A DNA stretch of 64,000 nucleotides, taken from the NCBI RefSeq assembly GCF_043677095.1, contig NZ_JBHLJR010000007.1, positions 62,001 through 126,000 of the forward strand, read 5' to 3'. Below, in pieces: positions 50,068-59,706 of the stretch. The translations under genes and the position numbers were made by a program. The notes under the pieces were generated by a model. That model searched no databases. It worked only from the letters and a program-made list of their open reading frames with translations, and was not told the origin of the DNA. Origin of the DNA: Natronococcus roseus (lineage in GTDB: Archaea; Halobacteriota; Halobacteria; Halobacteriales; Natrialbaceae). Numbering within the stretch: position 1 is the first letter of the stretch; each line of letters starts with the position of its first letter.

Positions 50068-50493
50068 TTAGCGAACGACGACGACCGGCGTCGGCGAGCG
50101 ACGGACGACGGTCTCGGCCACACTGCCGAGTAGAACGCGGGAGACGCCCTCTCGACCGTGGCTGCCGATGACGATGGAGTCGTACTCGCCGTCGACCGCC
50201 TGGCCGACGATGACGTGGTTCGGTTCGCCAATGATCATCTCGGTCTCGATCTCGCGGTCGTGTGCCGACGCCGTCTCGCTGGCCTCGTCGAGGAACGTTC
50301 GTCCCCGCTCTTTGGCTTTTTCGGCGTTTGGAACCCTGTCTTCCGGTTCCTCGAACGACGCCCAGTAGCCTCTGGGTGCCGGAACGACGTACAGCGCGGT
50401 GATCTCGGCGTCCGGGAACGTCTCGAGGGCGTACTCGAGTGCCTGTTCGGACGGCTCCGAGCCGTCGTACGCGAGGAGGATGCGTTCGGTCAT
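50068..50493 (-). CDS. Universal stress protein, UspA family
   Basis: A 141-residue Usp domain with the complete ATP loop GSHGREGVSRVLLGSVAETV (Gly-x2-Gly-x9-Gly-Ser). Starts MTERILLAYDGSEPS. It stands alone, divergent from the NO-response gene by about 200 bases. Confidence 0.94.
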   Translation of the reverse strand: MTERILLAYDGSEPSEQALEYALETFPDAEITALYVVPAPRGYWASFEEPEDRVPNAEKAKERGRTFLDEASETASAHDREIETEMIIGEPNHVIVGQAVDGEYDSIVIGSHGREGVSRVLLGSVAETVVRRSPTPVVVVR

Positions 50494-50699
50494 ACGCGAC
50501 AGTACGTCGGCTATCGGTATAAGAAAGGGTCGTTAGCCCCAGTTGCTGGGATTCGGCCCGAACAACGATACCGGTCGAACGGCCGCGAACGATCCAGGCT
50601 CACGACAGATCGTAGCCCATGCGAACGTATTCGGGAGAAACTGCTTCGACGAGCGGATGGACGGACTACGTACAGCGCGGACGAACGGTTTTCACTACT

Positions 50700-51410
50700 A
50701 TGACCACGACCACAACGATCGACTCCGAAGCCTCGCTCGGGCGGCTCGTCGGCGACCACCCGGAGTTCGCAGCCGTCTTCGAATCGCTCGGCATCGACTA
50801 CTGCTGTGGCGGCGACACCCCGCTGCGACGGGCCTGCGAGGAGAACGGTCTCGAGGTCGAGGCCGTCCTCGAGCGACTGGCGACGACCGATTCGACCGAC
50901 GAACTCGCTCCGGCCGAGGCGTCGATCACGGAACTCGTCGACGACGTCGTCGAAACCCACCACGACTACCTGCGCGCCGAACTCCCATCCCTCGAGCGGA
51001 CCGTCCGCAAGGTCGCCCGCGTCCACGGCGACGCCCATCCCGAACTCGAGGCGATCGAGGCGGCGTTTCTCGAGTTGCAAGAGGAGGTCACCCATCATAT
51101 CGCCGACGAGGAGGAGAACGTCTTCCCCGAACTCCCGAAGCTGGAGAACGACGCGCCGCTGACCGCCGCGGAGGAAGGCCAGATCCGCGAGGCGATCGAC
51201 CACCTCGAGGCGGAACACGACGCGGCGGCCGCTCGTCTCGAAGAGATACGGACGCTGAGCGACGACTACGCGGTCCCGTCGGACGCCTGCACGAGCTACC
51301 GAAACGCCCTCGATCGCCTGCAGCTCCTCGAAGCGGACATGCACCGACACGTCCACGCGGAGAACAACGTGCTGTTCCCGAAAGCCGAACGGGCGCTCGA
51401 GGGACGCTGA
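50700..51410 (+). CDS. Iron-sulfur cluster repair di-iron protein (RIC/YtfE/ScdA family)
   Basis: A 236-residue protein. The N-terminal ScdA domain contains LGIDYCCGGDTPLRRACEEN (conserved Cys-Cys), and the hemerythrin-like domain (about residues 80-230) supplies His ligands in VETHHDYLRAELP, VHGDAHPE, VTHHIADEEENVFPE, LEAEHD and DMHRHVHAENNVLFPKAE. It restores clusters damaged by nitric oxide or peroxide. It lies 183 bases before the NO reductase on the same strand, a strong functional match. Confidence 0.94.
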   Translation: MTTTTTIDSEASLGRLVGDHPEFAAVFESLGIDYCCGGDTPLRRACEENGLEVEAVLERLATTDSTDELAPAEASITELVDDVVETHHDYLRAELPSLERTVRKVARVHGDAHPELEAIEAAFLELQEEVTHHIADEEENVFPELPKLENDAPLTAAEEGQIREAIDHLEAEHDAAAARLEEIRTLSDDYAVPSDACTSYRNALDRLQLLEADMHRHVHAENNVLFPKAERALEGR

Positions 51411-51593
51411 GACGGAGTGGTGTCCCGATCCCCGGGATCGCGGTTCGCTGGGCACGCCCGGCCCACCGACAGTGCTCGGACGGAGCGCAAGCCCGAACCC
51501 GGGGGTCGCTTTCGGCCGGGATCAGCGACTGACAGCCGCACAAATATACAACTGGCTCGAACACGACGACACAGGTAGATGGTCACATAGCAC

Positions 51594-54500
51594 ATGGAAC
51601 TCGCGAACGCGCTACTGACCGGGACAAGGGGTATAGATCGACTGGAGTCGGTGGCCGACCGCCTCGAGGACGGCACGGAAGCCGTCGCCACCGTCTCAGC
51701 GCAGGCTCGCCGAGCCGTCAGCGGGCGAGCCGCTGCCGCCGTCGACCGGGCTGTGGACGAACGCCGCGATCGGTCCGACTCCGACGAGCCGTTTCGCGAT
51801 CGCGTTCTCGAGCGCGTCGCCGACGAGGCGTGCAGCCGCGTCGTCGGTCGCTCCGCCGAGGAACTGCGCGAACGGGCGGAGACGGACCGAGACGCGACCC
51901 TCGATCGGGCGCTCGAGGCGTTCCTGCGTCGGTACCGACTCGACGCGACGCGGCTCGACGACGAGACGCTGGCGGCGATCCGCGATCGGGTCGCGCCCGA
52001 GGCCGACCTCGGCCCCGAGGAGCTGCTCGAGCGCCTCGCCGACGCGGACGGATCCACACCGGATTCGGACTCGCAGACAGGACGGGCCGACCCCGCAGCC
52101 ACCGTCGCCGACGCGTCCTCGGACGCGTACGGGACGTTCTGTGAAACGCTGGATCTCGAGACGGATCGGTCGCCGGACCGGATCCTCGAGGACGTCCTGA
52201 ACCGAGACGCCGTCGAGGTCGCCCGGGCGCTCGAGCAGGGGCTCGAGGCGTTCCCGACGGATCTCGAGCAGCCGGGGACCGGGTCGGGGCAGACAGCTGG
52301 AGACACCCGGGACACGGGTGCCGAACCCGCGGCTCCGTCGGGCCCGACCCTCACGCCGGGCTCTACTGGTATCGACTCGGACACGTCCGCGGGACCCACA
52401 TCGGTGGCGACCGCGGCGGCGCTGGCAGCGACGACGCTCCTGTCGGACGATTTCGGAGATGGACAGGCGCTGACCAGGCTGTTGTCGATGTTAGCCTCGG
52501 TGGGAGCGAGCGGTGACGGGTTCGGCGACGGCGTCCTCGGGTGGCGACTCCTCGAGCTGCTCTCGGGGTCGCTAGCGACTACCGACGCCGGCGGGATCGA
52601 CCTCGCGTCGCTTCGCTCGAGGTCGGCGGGATCGAAGGCGCTGATAGCGCTGTTCGTCGCGAACCTCGTCGCGATGAGTATCGGGGCGTGGGTCTCCCGG
52701 GAGAAGGCGCCGCCGATCCCCGAGGAGATCCGCGACCCCGACGGGGAGGCGATCGTTACGGCCGACCAAATACGGCTGGGGAAGAAGGCGTTCCAGGCCA
52801 ACGGTCTGATGAGCCACGGCTCGATCCTGGGCAACGGTTCGTACTTCGGGGTCGATCTGACCGCGGACGCCCTGGAGCTGAAAGCCGAGTACGTCCGCGA
52901 GTACTACGCCCACGAGCGGGGCGTCGACGCCGTCGAGGAGCTCGAGGCCGACGAGCGGGCGGGCGTCATAGAGCAGGCCGAGCAGGAGTTCGACACCGAC
53001 GCGCCCGAGGGGCCGTTCGCGAGCTACTCGGCCGCGGAGGCCTACGCCCACCGCCGCATCCGCGAGGAGTACGTCGAGCGCTACTACGAGGGCGACCCCG
53101 ATCGGGGCGTCCCGACGGAGTTCGTCAACTCGGCCGACGAGGCCGAACGGATCGCCGACTTCGCGTGCTGGACGGCGTGGATGGCCCACACCGACCGACC
53201 CGGCTCCGATCACTCCTACACGAACGACTGGCCCTACGTCCCGGGCACCGGGAACCGACCGACCGGGCAGGTACTGGTCTGGAGTGCGATCAGCCTCGTC
53301 CTGCTCATCGCCGGCGGCGGCGCGGGCGCCTGGGCCTACCACGCCTTCGACTTCGCCGAGCCGGCGACCGAGGTCGTCGACATCCCCTCGCCGGATTCGG
53401 TGTCGATCACGCCGACCCAGTACGCCGCGGCGTGGTACGTCCCCGTCGCCGGCGCGCTGTTCGTCGCCCAGACGCTCGTCGGCGCGCTACTGGCTCACTA
53501 CTACGTCGAGCGCACCGGCTTCTACGGCATCGGCGACGCGCTGGGGATCGACATCGTCACCCTGTTGCCGTTCTCGGTCGGTCGCACCTGGCACATCAAC
53601 CTCGCGATCCTCTGGATCACGGCGCTGTGGCTCGCGGGCGGGCTCTTCCTCCCCGGGCTGTTCGCCGACGGCGATCCGCCCCTGCAGGCCGCGGCTACGG
53701 CCGGGCTGCTCGGCGTCCTCGTCGCGACGACCGTCGGCGCGTTCGCGGGCGTCTGGCTCAGCTCGCAGGGGGCGTTCGCCTCGCCCGACGAGGGCGAGCT
53801 CTGGTGGTGGCTCGGCTCCGAGGGACTGGAGTACCTCGAGGTCGGCCGACTCTGGAAGGTGTTGTTGCTCGTCGGCTTCGTCAGCTGGACGGGGCTCGTG
53901 TTGCGAAGCGTCCGCCGGATGGACGAACCTCCGACCGGCCTCGGTCACTTCATGACCTACGCGGGCGGCTCGATCGCGCTGCTGTTCGCCGCGAGCATGC
54001 TCTACACGCCCGAGACCAACATCGCCGTCACGGAGTTCTGGCGGTGGTGGGTCGTCCACATGTGGGTCGAGGGCGTCTTCGAGTTCTTCGTCACGGCCGT
54101 CGTCTCGGTCGCGCTGGTCTCGATGGAGCTTCTGGACAAGGGTGACGCCGAGAAGGCGATCCTCTTCGAGGTGTTCGCCATCATGGGGGCGGGGATCGTC
54201 GGCGTCTCTCACCACTACTGGTGGGTCGGTCTCCCCGATATCTGGGTGCCGATCGGGACGACGTTCTCGACGCTCGAGTTCGTCCCGCTCCTGTTTATCC
54301 TCTACCAGAGCTTCGGCGAGTACAGCGCGCTGAAAGCCCAGGGTGAGTCGTTCCCCTACACGCTACCGCTGCTCTTCATCGTCGGCTCGAGCGTCTGGAA
54401 CTTCGTCGGCGGCGGGGTGCTCGGCTTCTTCATCAACCTCCCGGTGATCAACTACTACGAGCACGGCACCTACCTGACCGTCGCCCACGGCCACGCGGCC

Positions 54501-54863
54501 ACCTTCGGCGCGTTCGGCCTGCTCGCGCTCGGACTCGGCACCTACGTCATGCGGGTCGTCACCCCCGAGGCGGCGTGGGAACCCGCCTGGTTCCGCGGGG
54601 CGTTCTGGCTGACGAACGCCGGGCTGGCGGTGATGACCATCGCGTCGCTGCTGCCGCTTGGCTTCCTGCAGCTCCAGACGTCCTACCAGGACGGCTACGC
54701 CGCAGCCCGCAGCCTCGAGTTCTACGAACAGGATCGCGTCCAGACGCTGCTGTGGGCCCGCACGCTCGGCGACACGCCGATGATCCTTGGCGCCCTGGCC
54801 TTCACCGTCGGTGCGGTCCGACACCTCCTCGCCGCGCGGCGCGAGCACCGCACGACAGGCTAA
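51594..54863 (+). CDS. norZ: Quinol-dependent nitric oxide reductase (qNor) with ~345-residue N-terminal extension
   Basis: A 1089-residue protein; residues 346-1089 (744) match a normal qNor in length and features. It reduces 2 NO to N2O in the membrane with quinol. The hydrophilic loop has LGKKAFQANGLMSHGSILGN. Heme and FeB ligands follow: His667 (RTWHINL), His822 and Glu826 (VVHMWVEGVFEF), His873-His874 (SHHYWW), and His965 and His967 (VAHGHAATF). Residues 1-345 are hydrophilic, Ala/Asp/Glu/Arg-rich and helix-like, with a second Ala/Leu-rich section (about 270-325); no known domain was recognised. Codon use is coding-like throughout. Confidence 0.92.
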   Translation: MELANALLTGTRGIDRLESVADRLEDGTEAVATVSAQARRAVSGRAAAAVDRAVDERRDRSDSDEPFRDRVLERVADEACSRVVGRSAEELRERAETDRDATLDRALEAFLRRYRLDATRLDDETLAAIRDRVAPEADLGPEELLERLADADGSTPDSDSQTGRADPAATVADASSDAYGTFCETLDLETDRSPDRILEDVLNRDAVEVARALEQGLEAFPTDLEQPGTGSGQTAGDTRDTGAEPAAPSGPTLTPGSTGIDSDTSAGPTSVATAAALAATTLLSDDFGDGQALTRLLSMLASVGASGDGFGDGVLGWRLLELLSGSLATTDAGGIDLASLRSRSAGSKALIALFVANLVAMSIGAWVSREKAPPIPEEIRDPDGEAIVTADQIRLGKKAFQANGLMSHGSILGNGSYFGVDLTADALELKAEYVREYYAHERGVDAVEELEADERAGVIEQAEQEFDTDAPEGPFASYSAAEAYAHRRIREEYVERYYEGDPDRGVPTEFVNSADEAERIADFACWTAWMAHTDRPGSDHSYTNDWPYVPGTGNRPTGQVLVWSAISLVLLIAGGGAGAWAYHAFDFAEPATEVVDIPSPDSVSITPTQYAAAWYVPVAGALFVAQTLVGALLAHYYVERTGFYGIGDALGIDIVTLLPFSVGRTWHINLAILWITALWLAGGLFLPGLFADGDPPLQAAATAGLLGVLVATTVGAFAGVWLSSQGAFASPDEGELWWWLGSEGLEYLEVGRLWKVLLLVGFVSWTGLVLRSVRRMDEPPTGLGHFMTYAGGSIALLFAASMLYTPETNIAVTEFWRWWVVHMWVEGVFEFFVTAVVSVALVSMELLDKGDAEKAILFEVFAIMGAGIVGVSHHYWWVGLPDIWVPIGTTFSTLEFVPLLFILYQSFGEYSALKAQGESFPYTLPLLFIVGSSVWNFVGGGVLGFFINLPVINYYEHGTYLTVAHGHAATFGAFGLLALGLGTYVMRVVTPEAAWEPAWFRGAFWLTNAGLAVMTIASLLPLGFLQLQTSYQDGYAAARSLEFYEQDRVQTLLWARTLGDTPMILGALAFTVGAVRHLLAARREHRTTG

Positions 54864-55242
54864 CCGTCCCCGCCGTCCCGTTTTCGACACGGACCGAACC
54901 GATCGCTCACACGTTCCGCGAGCGTGGCTGCTCGTACCGACCGCATCGAGACCGGCCGTTTCGACTACCAGCCGTATCGCCGTCCGCGACAACTGAATCG
55001 TCCAACGGTGAGCCAGAACGTCACGAGACGACCGGTCCGCAGTCGCACCTGTAGCACCGGGTGACTGTTCCCGGAGGGATTTAAGGGCGACGTCGTCGTA
55101 CGGCTCCGCCGACGGCCTCCCTCGCGACAGCGTCGTGAGCGTTCCGGCGCCCCGACCGAGGCGTACCACCCGGTCGAGACTCGTGCTCGAGCGACCGAGA
55201 GTATCGACCGAACGCGGTGTCTTCGACGGCAACCAATCACAC
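54864..55242. other. Intergenic region before the P-type ATPase
   Basis: About 380 bases. ATTTAAGG at 55078-55085 looks like a TATA element and predicts transcription near 55107. A GTG at 55135 would extend the ATPase by 36 residues; a repeat of GTG at 55243 fits the family start better. No other gene is seen. Confidence 0.45.
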
Positions 55243-58053
55243 GTGTCACGATCAGCGCAACGCGAACGATCCGACCCCGAACCGCAAGCCGACTGGTACG
55301 CTCGACCGCTCGAGGATGTCCTCGAGGCCCTGGAGACGTCGCGGCGCGGACTGGAGCCGGCGGAAGCGCGCCGGCGCCTCGAGCGCGAGGGACCGAACGA
55401 GATCGAAGCGGGGGCGGGCGTCTCTCCGATCCGAATCTTGCTCGAGCAGTACACCTCGGCGCTGATCTGGGTGTTGATCGTCGCCGCGATCGTGATGGCG
55501 GGCGTCGGCCATCTGATCGACGCCGGCGTCATCGCGGGTATCGTCGTCTTCATCACGCTCTTCGGCTTCCTCCAGGACTACCGGGCCGAGCAGAGCATCC
55601 GGGCGCTCGAGGAGCTGTCGACGACGTCCGCACTGGTCAGACGCGGCGGCGAGAAGCGGGAGGTCGACGCGAGGACCCTCGTTCCCGGCGACGTGGTCTT
55701 CGTCGGGGCCGGCGACATCGTCCCCGCGGACGCCCGACTCGTCGAGGAGTCCAACCTGCGCGTCGACGAGGGCGCGCTGACGGGCGAGAGCGTCGGCGTC
55801 TCGAAGGCGGTCGGCGAGGTCGCCGCGGACACCTCGCTGGCCGAACGCGAGAACCTCCTCTACAAGGACACCGTCGTCCAGCGGGGCTCCGGGACCGCCG
55901 TCGTCGTCGAGACCGGTCCGGAGTCCGAGATCGGGCAGATCGCGACCGCGCTCGAGGAGGCCGAGGACCGCGACACGCCGTTCCAGGCAGAGATGGATCG
56001 GCTGGGAAAGCTCATCGCGGTCGGCGTCGTCGGGATCGTCTCGATCATCGCAGTTACCGAACTCGTCGTCGGCGATACGGCGCCGCTACAGGTGTTTCTG
56101 ACGGCGGTCGGGATCGCGGTCTCGGCGGTGCCCGAGGGGCTGCCCGCGGTCGTCACCCTCTCGCTGGCGCTCGGGGCTCGACGGATGGCCGAGCAGAACG
56201 CCCTCGTTCGCCGACTGCCGATCGTCGAGGCGCTGGGCTCGGTCGACGTTATCTGTACGGACAAGACGGGGACGCTCACCGAGGAGGAGATGACCGTCCA
56301 GCGGATCGTTACCAACCGCGAAACCTACGAGGTAACCGGCACCGGCTACGGCACCGACGGCGAGTTCCGCCGGGATGGCGATCCCGTCGACGAGGACCGC
56401 GTGGCCGAGGTGTTGCGCTGTGGCATGCTGTGTAACAACGTCGACGTCGGAACTCGCGAACGGGACGACGACGGTGGAGCCGCGACCGACGATCAGCGCA
56501 GCGAGGGTGATCGGACGTATCTCGGCGACCCAACTGAGATCGCGCTGTTCGTCGCCGCACAGAAAGCCGGGTTCGACCACGAGGAGCTCGAGGCGGAGTA
56601 TCCCCGGATCGGCGAGATCGACTTTACCTCCGCGCGAAAGCGGATGACGACCGTTCACGAGACGCCCGACGGCGGCATCACCGCGTACACGAAAGGCGCT
56701 CCCGAAACCGTCCTCGAGCGCTGTAACCGCGAACTCGTCGGCGGAGAAGTCGTCGAGCTGACCGACGAGCGTCGTCGAGAGCTCGAGGCACAGACAGAAT
56801 CGTTCGGCGAGGACGCGTTGCGGGTAATGGGCTTTGCCTACCGACCGGACGTTCCCGACGCGCAGGCCGAGAATCCCGACGAGGACCTCGAGCGAGGGAT
56901 GGTCTTTCTGGGTCTGCAGGGGATGCTCGACCCACCCCGCCCCGAGGTCCCGGACGCGCTCGCGGGCTGTCTCGACGCCGGCATCGGCATCGTCATGATC
57001 ACCGGCGACAACGCCGTCACCGCGCGGGCGGTCGGCGAGGAGATCGGGCTTCGCTCGGCGACGGTGATCACGGGCCCCGAACTCGAGGAGATGAGCGACG
57101 AGGAGCTTGCGGCCGTCGTCGAAGACGTCGACATCTTCGCGCGCACATCACCGGAGCACAAGACCCGGATCCTGCAGACGCTGCAGGCGAAGGGACACAC
57201 AGTGGCGATGACCGGCGACGGGGTCAATGACGCGCCCGCGGTCAAAAACGCCGACGTCGGCGTCGCCATGGGGATCCGCGGCACCGACGTGACCGAGCAG
57301 GCCTCCGACATCGTCCTGCTGGACGACAACTTCGCGACGATCCGTGATGCGGTGCGGGGCGGGCGACGCATCTTCGACAACGTCCGCAAGTTCGTCAACT
57401 ACCTGCTTTCGGGCAACGGCGGCGAGGTGACGATGATCTTTACGGGGACGCTGGCGGGTCTTGGCCTCGTGATTACGCCGATCCAGGTGCTCTGGATCAA
57501 CGTCGTCACCGACGGCATTCCCGCGCTGACGATGGGCGTCGACCCGGCAGCCGACGACATCATGGAGCGGGAGCCGCGACCGCCGGACGAGGGCGTCATC
57601 ACGGATCGGATCGTGACCTCGATCGTCGGTATCGCGCTGTTCATGACGGTCTGTTTGCTCCCGCTGTTCACGCTGAACTTCTACGGCGAGCTGATCCCGG
57701 GGTACGACGTCACCGGAGCGCTGGTGGGCTGGAGTCCCGGCGACGACGTCGGCCGCGAGCTCGCCCAGACGATGGTGTTTACCGGTTTCGTCGTCTTCGA
57801 GATCGTTCGCATCCAGGCGATCCGGTTCCGGTACGGTCTCGAAATCGGCTCGAACCGGTGGCTCGTGCTCGCCGTCGGCGTCGCGATGGCGCTGCAGCTG
57901 CTCGTGCTCTACACGCCGACCGGGCAGCTCCTGTTCGACGTCGAACCGCTCGCGCTCGTCCACTGGGCCCAGATCGGGGTCGCAGCGGCTGTCTTCGCGC
58001 TGTTGATGGCCACGTTCGTGAAGCTTCAGGACCGGTACTTCGATCGGTACTGA
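55243..58053 (+). CDS. P2-type cation-transporting ATPase (Ca2+/Na+,K+ branch)
   Basis: A 936-residue P-type ATPase with all domains: N-terminal WYARPLEDVLEALETS region, actuator motif TGESVGVSK, TM4 SAVPEGLPAVVTLSLALG (P2-type cation site), phosphorylation site DKTGTLTEEE (Asp340), KGAPE in the N-domain, TGDGVNDAPA hinge and six C-terminal helices. It pumps a cation across the membrane with ATP; Ca2+ is the usual assignment for PEGLP enzymes. The GTG at 55243 is the preferred start, with 55135 as alternative. Confidence 0.93.
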   Translation: MSRSAQRERSDPEPQADWYARPLEDVLEALETSRRGLEPAEARRRLEREGPNEIEAGAGVSPIRILLEQYTSALIWVLIVAAIVMAGVGHLIDAGVIAGIVVFITLFGFLQDYRAEQSIRALEELSTTSALVRRGGEKREVDARTLVPGDVVFVGAGDIVPADARLVEESNLRVDEGALTGESVGVSKAVGEVAADTSLAERENLLYKDTVVQRGSGTAVVVETGPESEIGQIATALEEAEDRDTPFQAEMDRLGKLIAVGVVGIVSIIAVTELVVGDTAPLQVFLTAVGIAVSAVPEGLPAVVTLSLALGARRMAEQNALVRRLPIVEALGSVDVICTDKTGTLTEEEMTVQRIVTNRETYEVTGTGYGTDGEFRRDGDPVDEDRVAEVLRCGMLCNNVDVGTRERDDDGGAATDDQRSEGDRTYLGDPTEIALFVAAQKAGFDHEELEAEYPRIGEIDFTSARKRMTTVHETPDGGITAYTKGAPETVLERCNRELVGGEVVELTDERRRELEAQTESFGEDALRVMGFAYRPDVPDAQAENPDEDLERGMVFLGLQGMLDPPRPEVPDALAGCLDAGIGIVMITGDNAVTARAVGEEIGLRSATVITGPELEEMSDEELAAVVEDVDIFARTSPEHKTRILQTLQAKGHTVAMTGDGVNDAPAVKNADVGVAMGIRGTDVTEQASDIVLLDDNFATIRDAVRGGRRIFDNVRKFVNYLLSGNGGEVTMIFTGTLAGLGLVITPIQVLWINVVTDGIPALTMGVDPAADDIMEREPRPPDEGVITDRIVTSIVGIALFMTVCLLPLFTLNFYGELIPGYDVTGALVGWSPGDDVGRELAQTMVFTGFVVFEIVRIQAIRFRYGLEIGSNRWLVLAVGVAMALQLLVLYTPTGQLLFDVEPLALVHWAQIGVAAAVFALLMATFVKLQDRYFDRY

Positions 58054-58112
58054 GCGGATCGTATGGCCGTCGACGCCGTGTTTCCCGCCACGGCGGAGTC
58101 GCAGCGTCCCAG

Positions 58113-58304
58113 TCAGCGCTCGAGGGCAAGCACCGTCACGAGGACATCGAGGCTGCTCAGCCCGAGCTCGCCGTACCGGTGGGTCTCGACGCAGGACAGG
58201 GCGTGGATATCCGCGCCGTATCGATCCGCGATCGTGAGCGCGTGCTCCACCGCTCGGTCCGTTGACTCGCTTCCGTCGGTGGGTACGAGAATTATGTCGT
58301 ACAT
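58113..58304 (-). pseudogene. Truncated universal stress protein
   Basis: Starts MYDIILVPTDGSESTDRAVEH like a normal Usp, with IADRYGADIHALSCVET as the second strand, but ends at 63 residues. The usual 75-80 C-terminal residues with the Gly-x2-Gly-x9-Gly ATP loop are absent, and the 60 bases between its stop and the ATPase gene do not encode them. It is probably a deletion remnant. Confidence 0.72.
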
Positions 58305-58469
58305 CGGCGTTGGACACCACACCGAAAGGGTTCAGATAAGTAACACCGGACACGCTAATCGGAGAAGCTCGCGGACCGCGATCGGCCGGACGACGTCCGC
58401 TCGAGCGCCGGGGAGCGAATCGGTCGGCGCTCGTCGGCTCGAGACGGAAAGCGCGGGAGCCGCCGATCG

Positions 58470-58946
58470 CTACTCGTCCGCCGGCTCGAAGGCGGGCGGG
58501 AGCCCCTGGTGTTTGATCCCCGTCCGCTCGTCGATCCGGAACTCGTAGACGGCGACCTCCCCGGAGAGCGACGCCGACTCGAGGAGGCTCGGCCGCCACG
58601 CGTCGGCCAGGACCTCCTCGAGTTCGTCCCACGAGGATTCCGAGACGGTGGAGATCCGCCCCGACAGGAGGACGCTCTCCCAGTTGTACGCCGTGTCGAC
58701 CGAGAACGCGAGAAAGCTCGCGTTCGCGGCCCGTTCGGTTAGCGCCTCCTTTCGGCTGTTCGAACCGAGGAGGTACGTAAAGTACAGGCGAGAGTCGCCG
58801 TCGTAGCCGAACGACAGCGGAAGGAGGTAGGGTGCACCCTCGTCGGGAAGCCCGAGAACGCCCGTCTTCCGGGTCGAGAGGAAGTTTCGAATCTCGCTGT
58901 CGTCCATTTCGACTAACCCGTACTCCCGCAGTTCGTCGACTGACAT
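58470..58946 (-). CDS. Pyridoxamine 5'-phosphate oxidase-like FMN-binding protein (PPOX family)
   Basis: A 158-residue split-barrel protein: LSTRKTGVLGLPDEGAPYLL and LSFGYDGDSRLYFTYLLGSN, then ESVLLSGRISTVSE. It binds FMN, F420 or heme-related ligands; the specific cofactor is unknown. It differs from the second PPOX protein at 62807-63256. Confidence 0.88.
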   Translation of the reverse strand: MSVDELREYGLVEMDDSEIRNFLSTRKTGVLGLPDEGAPYLLPLSFGYDGDSRLYFTYLLGSNSRKEALTERAANASFLAFSVDTAYNWESVLLSGRISTVSESSWDELEEVLADAWRPSLLESASLSGEVAVYEFRIDERTGIKHQGLPPAFEPADE

Positions 58947-59051
58947 GGGCGACTAGTACGCGGAGTACCACGAAAAAATCCACCCACGGTCCTCGCCCGG
59001 TGAGTATCGGCTATGGGATACGCGTCCCCGACTGACAGTGGGGCTCGATCG

Positions 59052-59393
59052 CTACCGAGCCGACGGGACCTTCGCATCGACCGCCTCGAGAACGCTCGAG
59101 ACGAGGTCACAACGGTAGTAGCGAACCGTTCTCCCGTGGCGGTCGTAGTCGACGAGACCGATATCTCGGAGCATCGGTAGATGGACGTGGTGCAGTTCTC
59201 CCTCCCACCCGTCGTCGCCCGTCGCGGAGATGGCTCGAGCCAGTTCGTCGACCGTAATCCAGTTCTCGTCGGACGCCTCCAGCTCTGAGACGATCTCGCG
59301 ACGACGCGCGCTGGCGAGCACGCGAAGGACCTCGTCCGCCTCGCAGGTCCGGTACACGATCCCGTTCTCGTCGAGGATCGGACACTCACTCAT
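59052..59393 (-). CDS. Haloarchaeal winged-helix regulator (ArsR/DUF7344-like)
   Basis: A 113-residue winged helix: EVLRVLASARRREIVSELEA as first helix, ITVDELARAISATG as recognition region and HHVHLPMLRDIGLVDYDRHG as wing, which is the DUF7344 layout. The N-terminus has a Cys-rich segment (MSECPILDENGIVYRTCEAD). The start is the ATG at 59391-59393. Target unknown. Confidence 0.88.
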   Translation of the reverse strand: MSECPILDENGIVYRTCEADEVLRVLASARRREIVSELEASDENWITVDELARAISATGDDGWEGELHHVHLPMLRDIGLVDYDRHGRTVRYYRCDLVSSVLEAVDAKVPSAR

Positions 59394-59706
59394 AGGTAGT
59401 TGGTGCGACGACGGGCGGAGAGCGTAAAGTCTCCCGCAAGAGTTCCCACGACGTGATAATATCGGGACTGGGAGCCGTTCTCGAGACGGGTACCACTCGA
59501 ACTCGCTTGGCTCTCGATTCCAGTCGTTCGATCCCTCCTCCAGTTGGCCGCAGTCACGGTCTCTCGAGGGAGAATTCCCCGTTATGATCACATATGTACC
59601 TGCGTAATTTACGTCCCGACTGGAAAATCGGACCACAGCCGCTTCGAGCGCCCCTCGACGAGCGCTGCGGTCCGCGCTGCCAGCAGGGAGGCGAGTCGAG
59701 ATCTAG
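59394..59706. other. Intergenic region, no gene seen
   Basis: About 310 bases between two minus-strand genes, with an AT-rich part at 59580-59615. It must carry the regulator promoter. Open frames here lack coding character. Confidence 0.45.
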
